Positions 15,025 to 23,886 of a stretch of DNA of 54,115 nucleotides are shown here, piece by piece (positions within the stretch are counted from its first letter, which is position 1; every line of letters starts with the position of its first letter). Below the pieces are notes generated by a model, which was not told the origin of the DNA, made no database searches, and saw nothing but the letters and a program-made list of their open reading frames with translations. This DNA is from Candidatus Cloacimonadota bacterium. GTDB lineage: Bacteria > Cloacimonadota > Cloacimonadia > JGIOTU-2. The stretch is taken from positions 1-54,115 of the forward strand of contig JAGXLO010000006.1 in NCBI GenBank assembly GCA_018334695.1. Reading direction: 5' to 3'. Made by a program: the position numbers and the translations under genes.

Positions 15025-16149
15025 TCAAATAGACTTTATTAAATTTCTATATAGCTTAACGTAATTATAAAAGTTTTTATCCACGGAGAATTCCCTCACA
15101 AATTCTTTTGATTTTTCGCCAAAATTTTCACGCATATTTTTATCATTCACAAGTTTTATGATTGCTTTTGCAAGTTCTTTGGAATTTTGTTTTGGTACGA
15201 TCAAGCCATTTTTCCTATTTCTAATTACTTCGGGAATACCCCCGGCATTTGTTCCTATAACGGGCAGACCAACGGCTTCTGCATCAAGTATGGAAGTTCC
15301 CATGCCTTCTAATTTCGAAGCTAAGACGAAAATGTCCATTTGCTTGAGAAATTCACCTACGTTTTCTCGAAATCCTAAAAATTTGAATTTATTCTTCAAA
15401 TTAAGATTATCAGCAATTTCTTTGATTTTTTGCTCATCTTCACCTTTACCCAATGCAATAAAAGTTGCATTCTCAATCTCATCAGTAACCATCTTTGCGG
15501 CTTGTAACAAATTAGGATAATCTTTATGCCCTACAAGAGCAGCAACTGTTCCTATAATAATATTATCTTGGGGGATATTAAATTTCTCTTTGAAATTCGG
15601 AAAGGGGGAAACAGAATTAAACTTTTTTGTATTTATCCCACTATGAATAGTTATTAGTTTTGATTTTTTGATACCATCTTTGAGCAAGACTTTTTTAATC
15701 CCATTGGAAATACAGACTATTTTATCAAGCAAAGAGTTGTTATACTTAAATTTGCTGATAAAATTTTTGTTTACGGAAAAATCAACTCGACGCACGCCAA
15801 TTAAGATGAGATTCGGGTTAAATAATTTTGCCAAAATTCCAATGGAAAGGGCATGTGCAGAATGTAGATGAAGAATATTATAATTATATTTTTGGCAATA
15901 TCTCGCTATCCTGAAACCTGCCAAAAAATCTAGTTCACTATACATTGGAATTGAGATGAAAGGTAAATTGTCTCTCTTAAAATATTTTCTTAGGTCAGAA
16001 TGAGGTTGGCAGACAAATAGTGTTTTATATCTGTTAGCGATCATTTTTTCATAAAGATATACTGCCTGTTGTTGTCCACCACGCCATCCGAATTCAGTAT
16101 CAATATTTAAGATTGCCGGTTTATTACTTATTTTTGATTCATTTCCCAT
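15025..16149 (-). CDS. Glycosyltransferase family 4
   Basis: The 374-residue GT-B retaining glycosyltransferase has an N-terminal acceptor domain (LNIDTEFGWRGGQQQAVYL near 14) and a C-terminal donor domain. The donor domain carries GTVAALVGHKDYPNLLQA near 200 and the nucleotide-sugar motif EGMGTSILDAEAVGLPVIG near 278-296. Donor sugar unknown. It overlaps the preceding GT2 gene by 22 bp, so the first ATG may not be the used start; the domain begins near residue 12. Confidence 0.85.
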   Translation of the reverse strand: MGNESKISNKPAILNIDTEFGWRGGQQQAVYLYEKMIANRYKTLFVCQPHSDLRKYFKRDNLPFISIPMYSELDFLAGFRIARYCQKYNYNILHLHSAHALSIGILAKLFNPNLILIGVRRVDFSVNKNFISKFKYNNSLLDKIVCISNGIKKVLLKDGIKKSKLITIHSGINTKKFNSVSPFPNFKEKFNIPQDNIIIGTVAALVGHKDYPNLLQAAKMVTDEIENATFIALGKGEDEQKIKEIADNLNLKNKFKFLGFRENVGEFLKQMDIFVLASKLEGMGTSILDAEAVGLPVIGTNAGGIPEVIRNRKNGLIVPKQNSKELAKAIIKLVNDKNMRENFGEKSKEFVREFSVDKNFYNYVKLYRNLIKSI

Positions 16150-16871
16150 AATTTTAGATATTTAATAAATACTCCATAACTTGAATTTAGACTAAGAAGA
16201 AAGCCGTATTTTCCATCCAAAAATCCAAGCTGGAAAAAATACATTTTTACAAATTTAATTACACCTCTCGTCATAGCTCCGGTAATTGTAACTTTTTTTC
16301 CTTTTTTGTACTTCTGCTTAGCACTCAGTACCGAATACCTTGCCAGGCGCTCAATATGTGATTCTATGGTAGGATATGTATAATGCAGGAGCTCCGATTC
16401 TATTCTGCCCACATCACCGTTTATTTCTACTGATTCATGTACAATTTTTTCATTGAAATTTCCGTACTGCCTATTGAATAATCTTAGGGGATAATCTCTA
16501 TTCCAACCGCAATGTTTTATTTTTTTTCCAAGATAATATGATCGCCTCTTTATTTTGTAACCTCGAGATTTGGGCTTGGATAAGAGTTTTTGGATATAGG
16601 TTTTCAATTCTTTTGTCATTTCCTCATCAGCGTCGATGGAAAAAATCCAATTATAACTAGCATTATCAACGGCAAACTTTTTTGTTTTCCCAAATCCCCG
16701 CCATCCCCTTTCTATAACTCTACAACCGAAATCTTGGCAGATTTTTACTGTATTATCTGCAGAGCCAGAATCTACAACGATGATTTCATCAGCCCATTTT
16801 ACGGATTTCAAGCATCTTTTGATATTTTTTTCTTCATTCTTGGTAATTATTGTTACCGAAAGTTTATTCAT
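16128..16871 (-). CDS. Glycosyltransferase family 2 (WaaE/KdtX-like)
   Basis: The 247-residue GT-A enzyme has VTIITKNEEKNIKRCLKSV at its start, IIVVDSGSADNTV near 30 and the metal-binding FSIDADEEM near 96. The overall layout matches lipopolysaccharide core beta-1,4-glucosyltransferases of the WaaE group. An amphipathic C-terminal segment (ITGAMTRGVIKFVKMYFFQL) may hold it to the membrane. It overlaps the upstream GT9 gene by one base and the downstream GT4 gene by 22. Confidence 0.85.
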   Translation of the reverse strand: MNKLSVTIITKNEEKNIKRCLKSVKWADEIIVVDSGSADNTVKICQDFGCRVIERGWRGFGKTKKFAVDNASYNWIFSIDADEEMTKELKTYIQKLLSKPKSRGYKIKRRSYYLGKKIKHCGWNRDYPLRLFNRQYGNFNEKIVHESVEINGDVGRIESELLHYTYPTIESHIERLARYSVLSAKQKYKKGKKVTITGAMTRGVIKFVKMYFFQLGFLDGKYGFLLSLNSSYGVFIKYLKLWEMNQK

Positions 16872-17887
16872 TATAAAATATTTTTCACTTGTTTCAACAC
16901 TTCCTCAGGAGTATAGCCGAAACTATTATCTTCCTTAGAATTATGCTTGGGATTATACATGTGGTGATGATTTTCGAACTCACTTGCGGGTGACCAAACG
17001 TGCGGATCAGTAGCCCCAAAAAGTGCTATAGTTTTAACTCCTGTTGTTACAGCCAGATGGTTTATTCCTCCGTCGTTACAAATAAAAAGTTCTGCCCTTT
17101 TCAGTAAAGCAGCCGCTTGATTTAAGGTTGTGGGAGGAGCAACAAATGAATCCTCTTCCATCAATTTAGCACCGGTTTCTGCATCCTTCTTTTCGTCCGG
17201 ACCCCACAACCAAATAGGAGTTAGCTCATAATTACGAACAATTAAATCTGCCAACCTAGCATAGTTTTTTATATTCCACTTTTTCCATTCAATAGGACTA
17301 CCTGGAGAAAGAACAAAAAACTTACCGATTTGCTTTTCGGACAACCATTTTTTTATATAATTTTCTGAATCGCGAGAAACAGAATAATAAAGCTGATAAG
17401 AATCCGGCTCAATACCTAAAGGCTTTATCATATCGAATCTTTTGTATGGATTGTATATTTCCGGACCTCGCTTCGCCTTAACATTATAAACCCAGGAACA
17501 ACGGGCATCTTCATATCCTACTTTCCATTTTGCTCCGGAGAAAAGAGTAAATAATCTTGTACTATTTTTGTTTTGCTGGTCAATTACAATGTCAAAATTT
17601 TCTGCTCTAATCTCTTTTATTTTCCTTAGACGCTCTAGATAGTAATTCATTCCCTGCTCTTCTTTTAATAAAATATAATTATCTATATAGGGATGATTTT
17701 CAACAATAATTTTGTACTTTTTTTTCGTCATATAAGACAATTGTGCTTTATGAAAATGTTTTTTGAGATGCTCAAAATAGGAAGTTGTCAGAAACACGTC
17801 TCCAAAAGGACCTAGCTGAATAACCAGAATCTTTTTTACAGAAGAAGGATCAGGTTTTTTTGTAATCGACATATTCTTTCTCTTCAA
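16871..17887 (-). CDS. Glycosyltransferase family 9 (heptosyltransferase-like), second copy
   Basis: The 338-residue protein carries KKILVIQLGPFGDVFLTTSY near 18 and FVLSPGSPIEWKKWNIKNY near 203. ELFICNDGGINHLAVTTGVKTIALF near 265 is the ADP-heptose donor motif. The listed start overlaps the DUF6165 gene by 38 bp; Met6 is an alternative, and the conserved domain starts near residue 17. It is clearly divergent from the GT9 protein at 14022, so the two probably make different linkages. Confidence 0.85.
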   Translation of the reverse strand: MKRKNMSITKKPDPSSVKKILVIQLGPFGDVFLTTSYFEHLKKHFHKAQLSYMTKKKYKIIVENHPYIDNYILLKEEQGMNYYLERLRKIKEIRAENFDIVIDQQNKNSTRLFTLFSGAKWKVGYEDARCSWVYNVKAKRGPEIYNPYKRFDMIKPLGIEPDSYQLYYSVSRDSENYIKKWLSEKQIGKFFVLSPGSPIEWKKWNIKNYARLADLIVRNYELTPIWLWGPDEKKDAETGAKLMEEDSFVAPPTTLNQAAALLKRAELFICNDGGINHLAVTTGVKTIALFGATDPHVWSPASEFENHHHMYNPKHNSKEDNSFGYTPEEVLKQVKNIL

Positions 17888-18233
17888 CTAAATCTGAGTT
17901 GTACTCGAGATTGATGCGTTTTTTAAGGGCAGCGCGATCATCATTATTAAAATATACACTTCGGGCTAATTCAATGAATTCCTCATCAAATTCTTTTTTA
18001 GCTTCTTTCTGTCGTATCTTGTCTTCAATATCCCAGAGCTTGAGATTTACTTTCTTTAACTGCTGGTAATAGGCATTGTCAAGTCCGATTCCTGCTTGTT
18101 TCATTCTTCTGAGGAGAATATTGAATTCTTTTTTTACATTTTCCAATTTTCTTGTATCTTCAAATTTCTCCTTTTTGATGTTTAAGATAGACACCTTATC
18201 TACGAGTTCACCTATAGAAACTTCAATTTTCAT
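17850..18233 (-). CDS. DUF6165-family protein
   Basis: This 127-residue cytosolic protein matches the DUF6165 pattern I recall: VSIGELVDKVSILNIKKEK at the start, LKKVNLKLWDIEDKIR in the middle, and FIELARSVYFNNDDRAALKK towards the end. It is charged, helical and lacks a signal peptide. The family is often found beside LPS or glycan glycosyltransferases and its function is unknown. Here it overlaps the GT9 gene by 38 bp and the upstream GT4 gene by 11 bp, which implies close coexpression. Confidence 0.7.
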   Translation of the reverse strand: MKIEVSIGELVDKVSILNIKKEKFEDTRKLENVKKEFNILLRRMKQAGIGLDNAYYQQLKKVNLKLWDIEDKIRQKEAKKEFDEEFIELARSVYFNNDDRAALKKRINLEYNSDLVEEKEYVDYKKT

Positions 18234-19488
18234 GATTTATTTCCTTAAATATTTTTATTATATCTTTTGTAATTGTTTTATATTCAAATTTTTCTATTTC
18301 ATTCCAATCTGGATTATGATCTATTTTACTTTTTTCCCATTGTCGATAAAAATCTAGAATTGTTGCAACAATTTCATTTAAATTTTCAATATTTACTGCA
18401 GTACCGGTTTGGGTCTTATCATTAATCAACTTAGCCAGATCGCTGGTTTTATTATACAAAAGCAAAATTGGACGATTAAGTCGAAAATATTCAAAAACCT
18501 TTCCGGGATATGCTCCTTTTGTCGCTGTATTATTAGTAAACATAAGAGTCAAAAGATCAGTGTTTGACATTTTTTTTAAACTTTTCTTGTGAGGTAAAAA
18601 TCCGAGCCACTCTACCAATCCATATTCAAAACATCCAGGGCATATTTGTTTAAATTTACTCTTTGCATTCTTGCTGGCAATTCTAATCTTAATTTTTATA
18701 TCGTGTTTCTGATAAATCTGTTTTACTGCCTTAAAAAGGGGTTCTATAGGAACCAATTTACTGACGCTCCCGTTATAACCAATAGTAAACTGCGAATTAT
18801 CCGTTTCAGTATTTGTATTTACATCAAAAAAATCATTTTCATCATATCCATTGGGGATTAATTTAAATTTTTCACTGTATTGGGGAAACAAACTGCGGTA
18901 TTTATCCAAAACATAAGGTGTAGCACAAATTACTTTATCAATTATAGAAAATGTCTCCTCTTCAATCTTGAGTGCTTTTTTGCGTTTTTTTGATTGATTT
19001 TTTAGACGTATATAATTATTAAATGAAAAGGGGTCACGAAAATTCACCACTGTTGGTATATTCAAATCATCTTTGACTTTTTTTGCCAAAAGCAAGCCGG
19101 AAAAAGGTGATAGATTAAAAAACGCAACATCAATATTTCCCTTCTGATTAATTTTTTTAATTTTATTAAAAGCGAAGTAATTCCAAATAACAAACTTGTC
19201 AGGAAATAAATGTTTTCTTTCCAGACGCTTAAAGAGTTTTGCAATTTCACCCGGTATGATTTTTCGATAATCGAAATAAAATGGACGATGAATCTCCAAA
19301 TCTTCTGGTAGTTCTTTCAGCATGGATTTATCTTTTTGTGACTTACGTGAGAAGAAGGGAACAGTGCAAACAATAGGCTCCCAATTCAATTGAGATAAAT
19401 TTTTTACTATTTTGGTTACTTTTTGCACACCAACACCTCCTAATGGAGGGAAATTGGCTGATACAATTAAACATTTATTTTTGTTCAT
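18223..19488 (-). CDS. Glycosyltransferase family 4-like protein
   Basis: This 421-residue GT-B protein starts with KCLIVSANFPPLGGVGVQKV, typical of GT4 acceptor domains. INFRDPF-like VVNFRDPFSF is near 145, LIPNGYDENDF near 210, TIGYNGSVSKL near 231, and the donor-site acidic region GKVFEYFRLNRPILLL near 336. Donor unknown. It overlaps the next GT4 gene by four bases. The protein is Lys/Asn-rich like its neighbours, giving no sign of recent transfer. Confidence 0.82.
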   Translation of the reverse strand: MNKNKCLIVSANFPPLGGVGVQKVTKIVKNLSQLNWEPIVCTVPFFSRKSQKDKSMLKELPEDLEIHRPFYFDYRKIIPGEIAKLFKRLERKHLFPDKFVIWNYFAFNKIKKINQKGNIDVAFFNLSPFSGLLLAKKVKDDLNIPTVVNFRDPFSFNNYIRLKNQSKKRKKALKIEEETFSIIDKVICATPYVLDKYRSLFPQYSEKFKLIPNGYDENDFFDVNTNTETDNSQFTIGYNGSVSKLVPIEPLFKAVKQIYQKHDIKIKIRIASKNAKSKFKQICPGCFEYGLVEWLGFLPHKKSLKKMSNTDLLTLMFTNNTATKGAYPGKVFEYFRLNRPILLLYNKTSDLAKLINDKTQTGTAVNIENLNEIVATILDFYRQWEKSKIDHNPDWNEIEKFEYKTITKDIIKIFKEINHEN

Positions 19489-20558
19489 TTCACCATTTCA
19501 AAAATTTTTTCCACCTTATCGCTCATCTTCGTTGCGTAAAATTTTTCCTTTACAGTCTTTCTGGCATTTTTACCCATAGTAATACGCCTATTAGGATCAA
19601 TAATTAGCAATCTCAACTTTTCGTAGAGCCTTTCCTTGTCTCTGGCTGTAATTAAAAATCCGTTTTCACCATCCTTTATTATCTCTTTTTGCCCGCCAAC
19701 TTTCGTACAAATAACCGGAGTTGCTGTTGACATATATTCCACGACTGAGTTTGAAAAACCTTCAATATCAGAAAATAAAATTCCTATATCATACATTGCA
19801 GAAATTTTTTTTGGATTAGTGACAAATCCAAGCAAACTTACCTCTTCTTCGATGCCTAATTCCTTAATTTTGTTAATTATAATATCTTTTTCCGGTCCGT
19901 CTCCAGCTAAAATTAAATGAATTTTAAAATTGTTTTTCAAATCAGAAAAAACATCAAGGAGGGCAGGTATGTTTTTTACGCGGGAGAACTTACCAGTGTA
20001 ACCAATAACAATATTTGTGAGTGGTATTTTGTATCTTCTTTTTAATTCTTTGACTTCTGCTAAAGAGAAAATCTCTGAAGACACACCATTATAAATTCTA
20101 AAGATTTTGTCCTTTTCCAGAAATGAATGTTTACTCAATATTTTATTTTTTACATAATTCGATGGCACAATTGTATAGTCAATTAGATTATAAAAGAGTT
20201 TCATCAAAGGATGGTCAAAGTCTTTTTCGTTTCCTATCCTGCGTATATTTGGTATCCGGGTTATTTTAGCAACTATGCCTCCGATTATTACTTCCTTGGT
20301 GATATTGGTAACTACAAAATCAATTTTGTATTTGAGAATGAAAATAACCAACCAAATAATTGTAATAGGATTAAAATCCATACCCAAATTTTTGGGGATT
20401 ATATTGATTTTATTACTGGCGTGTTTTGTAAAACTGGACTTTTTATGTGATAAGACCCAAATTTTATGACCTTTTTTCTGCAAACCTATAGCTGTCTTTT
20501 GCATCCAGCTTGTAATACCTCCCCATTTTTTTTTATTGGATATATATAAAATATTCAT
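19485..20558 (-). CDS. Glycosyltransferase family 4
   Basis: The 357-residue GT4 enzyme begins with YISNKKKWGGITSWMQKTA. RIYNGVSSEIF near 153 and VIGYTGKFSRVKNIPALLD near 179 precede the donor motif SDIEGFSNSVVEYMSTATPV near 260-279. It should transfer an activated hexose or similar sugar. It lies 15 bp after the GT2-like gene and overlaps the following GT4 gene by 4 bp. Donor and acceptor cannot be named. Confidence 0.85.
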   Translation of the reverse strand: MNILYISNKKKWGGITSWMQKTAIGLQKKGHKIWVLSHKKSSFTKHASNKINIIPKNLGMDFNPITIIWLVIFILKYKIDFVVTNITKEVIIGGIVAKITRIPNIRRIGNEKDFDHPLMKLFYNLIDYTIVPSNYVKNKILSKHSFLEKDKIFRIYNGVSSEIFSLAEVKELKRRYKIPLTNIVIGYTGKFSRVKNIPALLDVFSDLKNNFKIHLILAGDGPEKDIIINKIKELGIEEEVSLLGFVTNPKKISAMYDIGILFSDIEGFSNSVVEYMSTATPVICTKVGGQKEIIKDGENGFLITARDKERLYEKLRLLIIDPNRRITMGKNARKTVKEKFYATKMSDKVEKIFEMVK

Positions 20559-20573
20559 AGATTAATATAACAG

Positions 20574-21563
20574 TTATATACCCTTTATTAATTTATAATT
20601 TTTGAAACCCCCAATTTGCTTTCCTCCAAGCAGGTTTTGTTCAATCCAGGTTAATATTCTGTATTTTAATTTTTCATGTTTATGTAATTTTCTGTTTGGG
20701 TTAGGCTTTCCCTGGTATTGTAATTTATCTTCCCAGTCCATTTGATTTATCATATTCTGCATCACTTTCGGGTGAGAACTTTTAAATTCAGCCAATCTAT
20801 CCAGAGGACCGTAATCAAAAACATTTTCTACATTTTTGTACATCTCTTCTACTTTATCACTTCCCTTGTGAACAGTATCCAGAGCCTTTTTCTTATTAGT
20901 CATAAGATGAGGAGGACGTACCCAACCATAATGATAGATATAGGCTTCTATGGGTGCTACTTTAAGTTTATAGGTTCCCTCTTGCTGACGGTAATTATTT
21001 CCATCAAAATCAGGAATTTTGCGGAAAGATTGTGCCGATTCCCAGGAATGTATTTCCGGATCATTGCGAATTATTCTAATCTCATGCGGATACCAACCGT
21101 GGCTTTTCTGATAGTGGTGATAATCACCCCAGAAATGCAAATACTTAAAAAGAATACCCTCAACCTCTTCGGTATCAAGCAGCTCTTCACAACGACTTTT
21201 GATAAGCGGAAGGTATCTCTCATGTACCACTTCATCAGCTTGCAAGTAAAAAAGCCAATCTCCACTACAATTTTCTTTAGCTATATCAGTTTGATGAGCG
21301 TTTTCCATTCCTCTGGGATACTTTTCCAGATCCCAGACAGTATCGATTATTTTTATTTTGGGATCATCTATTTCAATAATTTTATCACGAGTATCGTCAT
21401 CTTCATCACCTCTTCCTATAGCTATAACGAATTCATCCACAATAGGCAAAATAGATTTGATCATTTCAACTACTGGATAGTAGAGTTTGATACCATTTCT
21501 TACCATTGAGAAGCCGCTGATTTTCATAACTTTTTTGACTTCTTGGTTTATTGAACCTTCCAC
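20574..21563 (-). CDS. Glycosyltransferase family 2-like protein
   Basis: The 329-residue protein has a GT-A-like fold: ISGFSMVRNGIKLYYP near 14, EFVIAIGRGDEDDDT near 39, and a D-x-D-like site in WLFYLQADEVVHERYL near 103. The usual second Asp of the motif appears as Glu in ADE. The first 12 residues overlap the upstream cytidylyltransferase gene by 16 bp; Met13 (MKISGFSM) is the likelier start. No transmembrane segment. It belongs to the surface-glycan assembly operon; substrate unknown. Confidence 0.75.
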   Translation of the reverse strand: MEGSINQEVKKVMKISGFSMVRNGIKLYYPVVEMIKSILPIVDEFVIAIGRGDEDDDTRDKIIEIDDPKIKIIDTVWDLEKYPRGMENAHQTDIAKENCSGDWLFYLQADEVVHERYLPLIKSRCEELLDTEEVEGILFKYLHFWGDYHHYQKSHGWYPHEIRIIRNDPEIHSWESAQSFRKIPDFDGNNYRQQEGTYKLKVAPIEAYIYHYGWVRPPHLMTNKKKALDTVHKGSDKVEEMYKNVENVFDYGPLDRLAEFKSSHPKVMQNMINQMDWEDKLQYQGKPNPNRKLHKHEKLKYRILTWIEQNLLGGKQIGGFKNYKLIKGI

Positions 21564-21949
21564 GTTTTTGCAATATGGTTCTTCACCTCGGTAGTAGAAA
21601 TACCATCGGTACGTGGTAAGTATAGCACATCACATTTATCCTTTAAGAAATCAAACTCGCCGCGCCAGTCGTCTCCCATTACAAATATATCTATATCATA
21701 CTTTTCAACATCTTCTTCTTTTTGTTCCCATTCATTCTCGGGAATTACTTCATCCACATATTCAAAAGCTTCTAGGATTTTTTTTCGATATTCAAAGGGT
21801 TGAATACTTTCTTTACCTTTGATATTGTTAAACTCATCTGTAGAAACTCCCACAATAAGGTAATCTCCCAATTCCCGGGCTCTTTTTAGTAATCTATAAT
21901 GACCATAGTGAAATAAATCATAAGTTCCGTAGGTTATTACTTTTTTCAT
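21548..21949 (-). CDS. tagD: Glycerol-3-phosphate cytidylyltransferase-like protein (TagD)
   Basis: At 133 residues this has the usual length of TagD/GCT. It shows GTYDLFHYGHYRLLKRA with the HxGH nucleotidyltransferase motif at H14-H17, and the C-terminal signature ISTTEVK at 117-123. VSTDEFNNIKGKESIQPFEYR covers the substrate loop. TagD makes CDP-glycerol from CTP and glycerol-3-phosphate. A PF04464 glycerophosphotransferase-like gene 8 kb downstream in the same operon would use it. Ethanolamine-phosphate or other cytidylyltransferase specificity is possible but less likely given that neighbour. Confidence 0.85.
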   Translation of the reverse strand: MKKVITYGTYDLFHYGHYRLLKRARELGDYLIVGVSTDEFNNIKGKESIQPFEYRKKILEAFEYVDEVIPENEWEQKEEDVEKYDIDIFVMGDDWRGEFDFLKDKCDVLYLPRTDGISTTEVKNHIAKTWKVQ

Positions 21950-21966
21950 ATTATTACTCCAACATT

Positions 21967-23880
21967 CTATGCATCATTTGGTACATCAAACTGCATTTTA
22001 TATAATTTTTTATATTTGGGACAAGTTTCAAGCAGCTCTTCATTTGGTCCATATCCCACTATTTTCCCTTTATCCAGTACTACAATATTATCAGAAGAGA
22101 GCACTGTAGATAAACGATGAGCAATTACAACAACAGTACGATTCTTGGTTGCTACGTTCATTGCTTTTTGCACCTTTCGTTCGGATTCGGTATCCAGAGC
22201 ACTAGTGGCTTCATCAAAAATAAGTATAGGCGGATTGCCCACAATCGCTCTGGCGATACAAATGCGCTGCTTCTGACCTCCGGAAAGATTTGTTGCTTTT
22301 GGATTAATTACACTGGAATAGCCGTTAGAAAGTTCCTGAATAAAACCATCTGCAAAAGCAATCTTGGCTGCCTTTTTAATATCATCCATAGAAACTCCCT
22401 TATTTGAGCCATAAGCTATATTATTTGCCACCGTATCATTAAAAAGTATTGATTCTTGAGTTACCATACCAAAGAGCTCACGCAAATCTTTAAGATCAAG
22501 GCGATTAACCTCTACACCATCGATAAGAATTTTTCCGGAACTTACATTATAAAGCCGAGGCATAAGATTTACCAGTGTAGTTTTTCCGGCTCCACTTCCG
22601 CCTACAATTGCGACTTTTTCACCTTTTTTTATTTCAAAATTAATATCCTCTAATACATGTTCATCATCATAGCCAAAGTAAACATTATCATATACAATTT
22701 TATCATCAAAACTTTTCTTAGTAACAGGATTCTTAGCATTTTCTATAGCAGGAGTCTTTTCCATGATAAAGGATATTCTTTCCAGAGAAGCAGAAGCTTT
22801 TTTCATGCTGGCATAAGCTTTAGTAATAGTTTTTATAGGATGCAGCATAGAAGCTATAGAAAGAAGAAAGGCAGTGAACATACCCAAAGTAAAGGTACTT
22901 TCCGGTTTTAGTACTAGAGCTCCGCCCAAGACCAAAACGATGATTACAATGAATAAGCTGTTGAATTCAGATATTGGTACATTAAGCTGATTGTAAAGGA
23001 TGGATTTTCGCCAGTATCGGAAGTAGGTTTTGTTTAGTTCTAAAAATTTATCTCTTTCCTGTTTTTCTTTGGAGAAAACATGAACTATGGGCATACCGTT
23101 AAGAACCTCTTCTATATTGGAAAATAGATTTGAAAATTGATTCTGTATTCTACGAGAATACTTCTTTAGCTTCCGGCCAAGTAAATTCACCAGGAGACTA
23201 AAAACAGGTAGGATAATTAAGCTATAGAAGAAAAGCTTACTGTTCAACAAAATTGCGATACGGGCATATACAAAAAGTAAAACAATGTCTCTGAAAATAC
23301 GAATTATGGAACGAATATAAGAATCACTTAGGATCTTGACATCAGAGACAATTCTCACTAAGGAGTCACCAACTTTATTTTTATCAAAAAAAGAAACAGA
23401 TAAGTTCAGATATTTATTATAAATTTGATTGCGCACATCAAGAATTGTTTTACCTCTGACATTTGCAAAAAGCACTTTATTGCCGTAAAAAAAGATATTT
23501 TTTAGTATAATTAAGCCTGCTATTCCTACACAAAGCAGCTTAAGTAACAAAAATGGCTCCGTAGCATTAAGAATATTTTTTAATTCATTCAAGAATATAT
23601 TTATCTGACCAGTTGCACTATGAAAAATCAAATCATCAAGATGGGAAATGATTTTCCCCATGACCGGTCCCACTGCACTTAAAAACTCTGAAGTTGTTTT
23701 GTATAACAATTCTTCTTTGCTTGCTCGAAAAACGTAGTCAAAAAGTGGAATGACCGCTGTTATACTTATACCACTAAAGAAGGCATATCCAAGCATAAAA
23801 ACTATGCCACCTGCCAGGTAACCCCAGTGACGTAGCATAGTTTTATATAAATTTATAATATTCTGTGTTTTAGGTTTCAT
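21967..23880 (-). CDS. MsbA-like ABC exporter (fused permease and ATPase)
   Basis: The 637-residue half-transporter has an N-terminal six-helix membrane domain (1-370) and a C-terminal ATPase. The ATPase shows Walker A GGSGAGKTTL (about 425), signature LSGGQKQR (about 530), Walker B ILIFDEATSALD (about 548) and switch VIAHRLST. It forms a homodimer that flips lipid-linked substrates, such as lipid A or glycolipids, across the inner membrane. It lies between butyrate kinase and tagD in the glycan operon, so the natural inference is that it exports the operon's lipid-linked product. An insert of about 50 residues between TM1 and TM2 (60-115) is longer than in typical MsbA. Confidence 0.88.
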   Translation of the reverse strand: MKPKTQNIINLYKTMLRHWGYLAGGIVFMLGYAFFSGISITAVIPLFDYVFRASKEELLYKTTSEFLSAVGPVMGKIISHLDDLIFHSATGQINIFLNELKNILNATEPFLLLKLLCVGIAGLIILKNIFFYGNKVLFANVRGKTILDVRNQIYNKYLNLSVSFFDKNKVGDSLVRIVSDVKILSDSYIRSIIRIFRDIVLLFVYARIAILLNSKLFFYSLIILPVFSLLVNLLGRKLKKYSRRIQNQFSNLFSNIEEVLNGMPIVHVFSKEKQERDKFLELNKTYFRYWRKSILYNQLNVPISEFNSLFIVIIVLVLGGALVLKPESTFTLGMFTAFLLSIASMLHPIKTITKAYASMKKASASLERISFIMEKTPAIENAKNPVTKKSFDDKIVYDNVYFGYDDEHVLEDINFEIKKGEKVAIVGGSGAGKTTLVNLMPRLYNVSSGKILIDGVEVNRLDLKDLRELFGMVTQESILFNDTVANNIAYGSNKGVSMDDIKKAAKIAFADGFIQELSNGYSSVINPKATNLSGGQKQRICIARAIVGNPPILIFDEATSALDTESERKVQKAMNVATKNRTVVVIAHRLSTVLSSDNIVVLDKGKIVGYGPNEELLETCPKYKKLYKMQFDVPNDA

Positions 23881-23886
23881 TGATTT

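Noticed and set aside
20742..21509. 255-codon plus-strand ORF opposite the GT2-like gene
   Set aside because: It is antisense to a clear glycosyltransferase, is rich in Phe/Ile/Ser as expected of a shadow frame, and has no recognisable motif.
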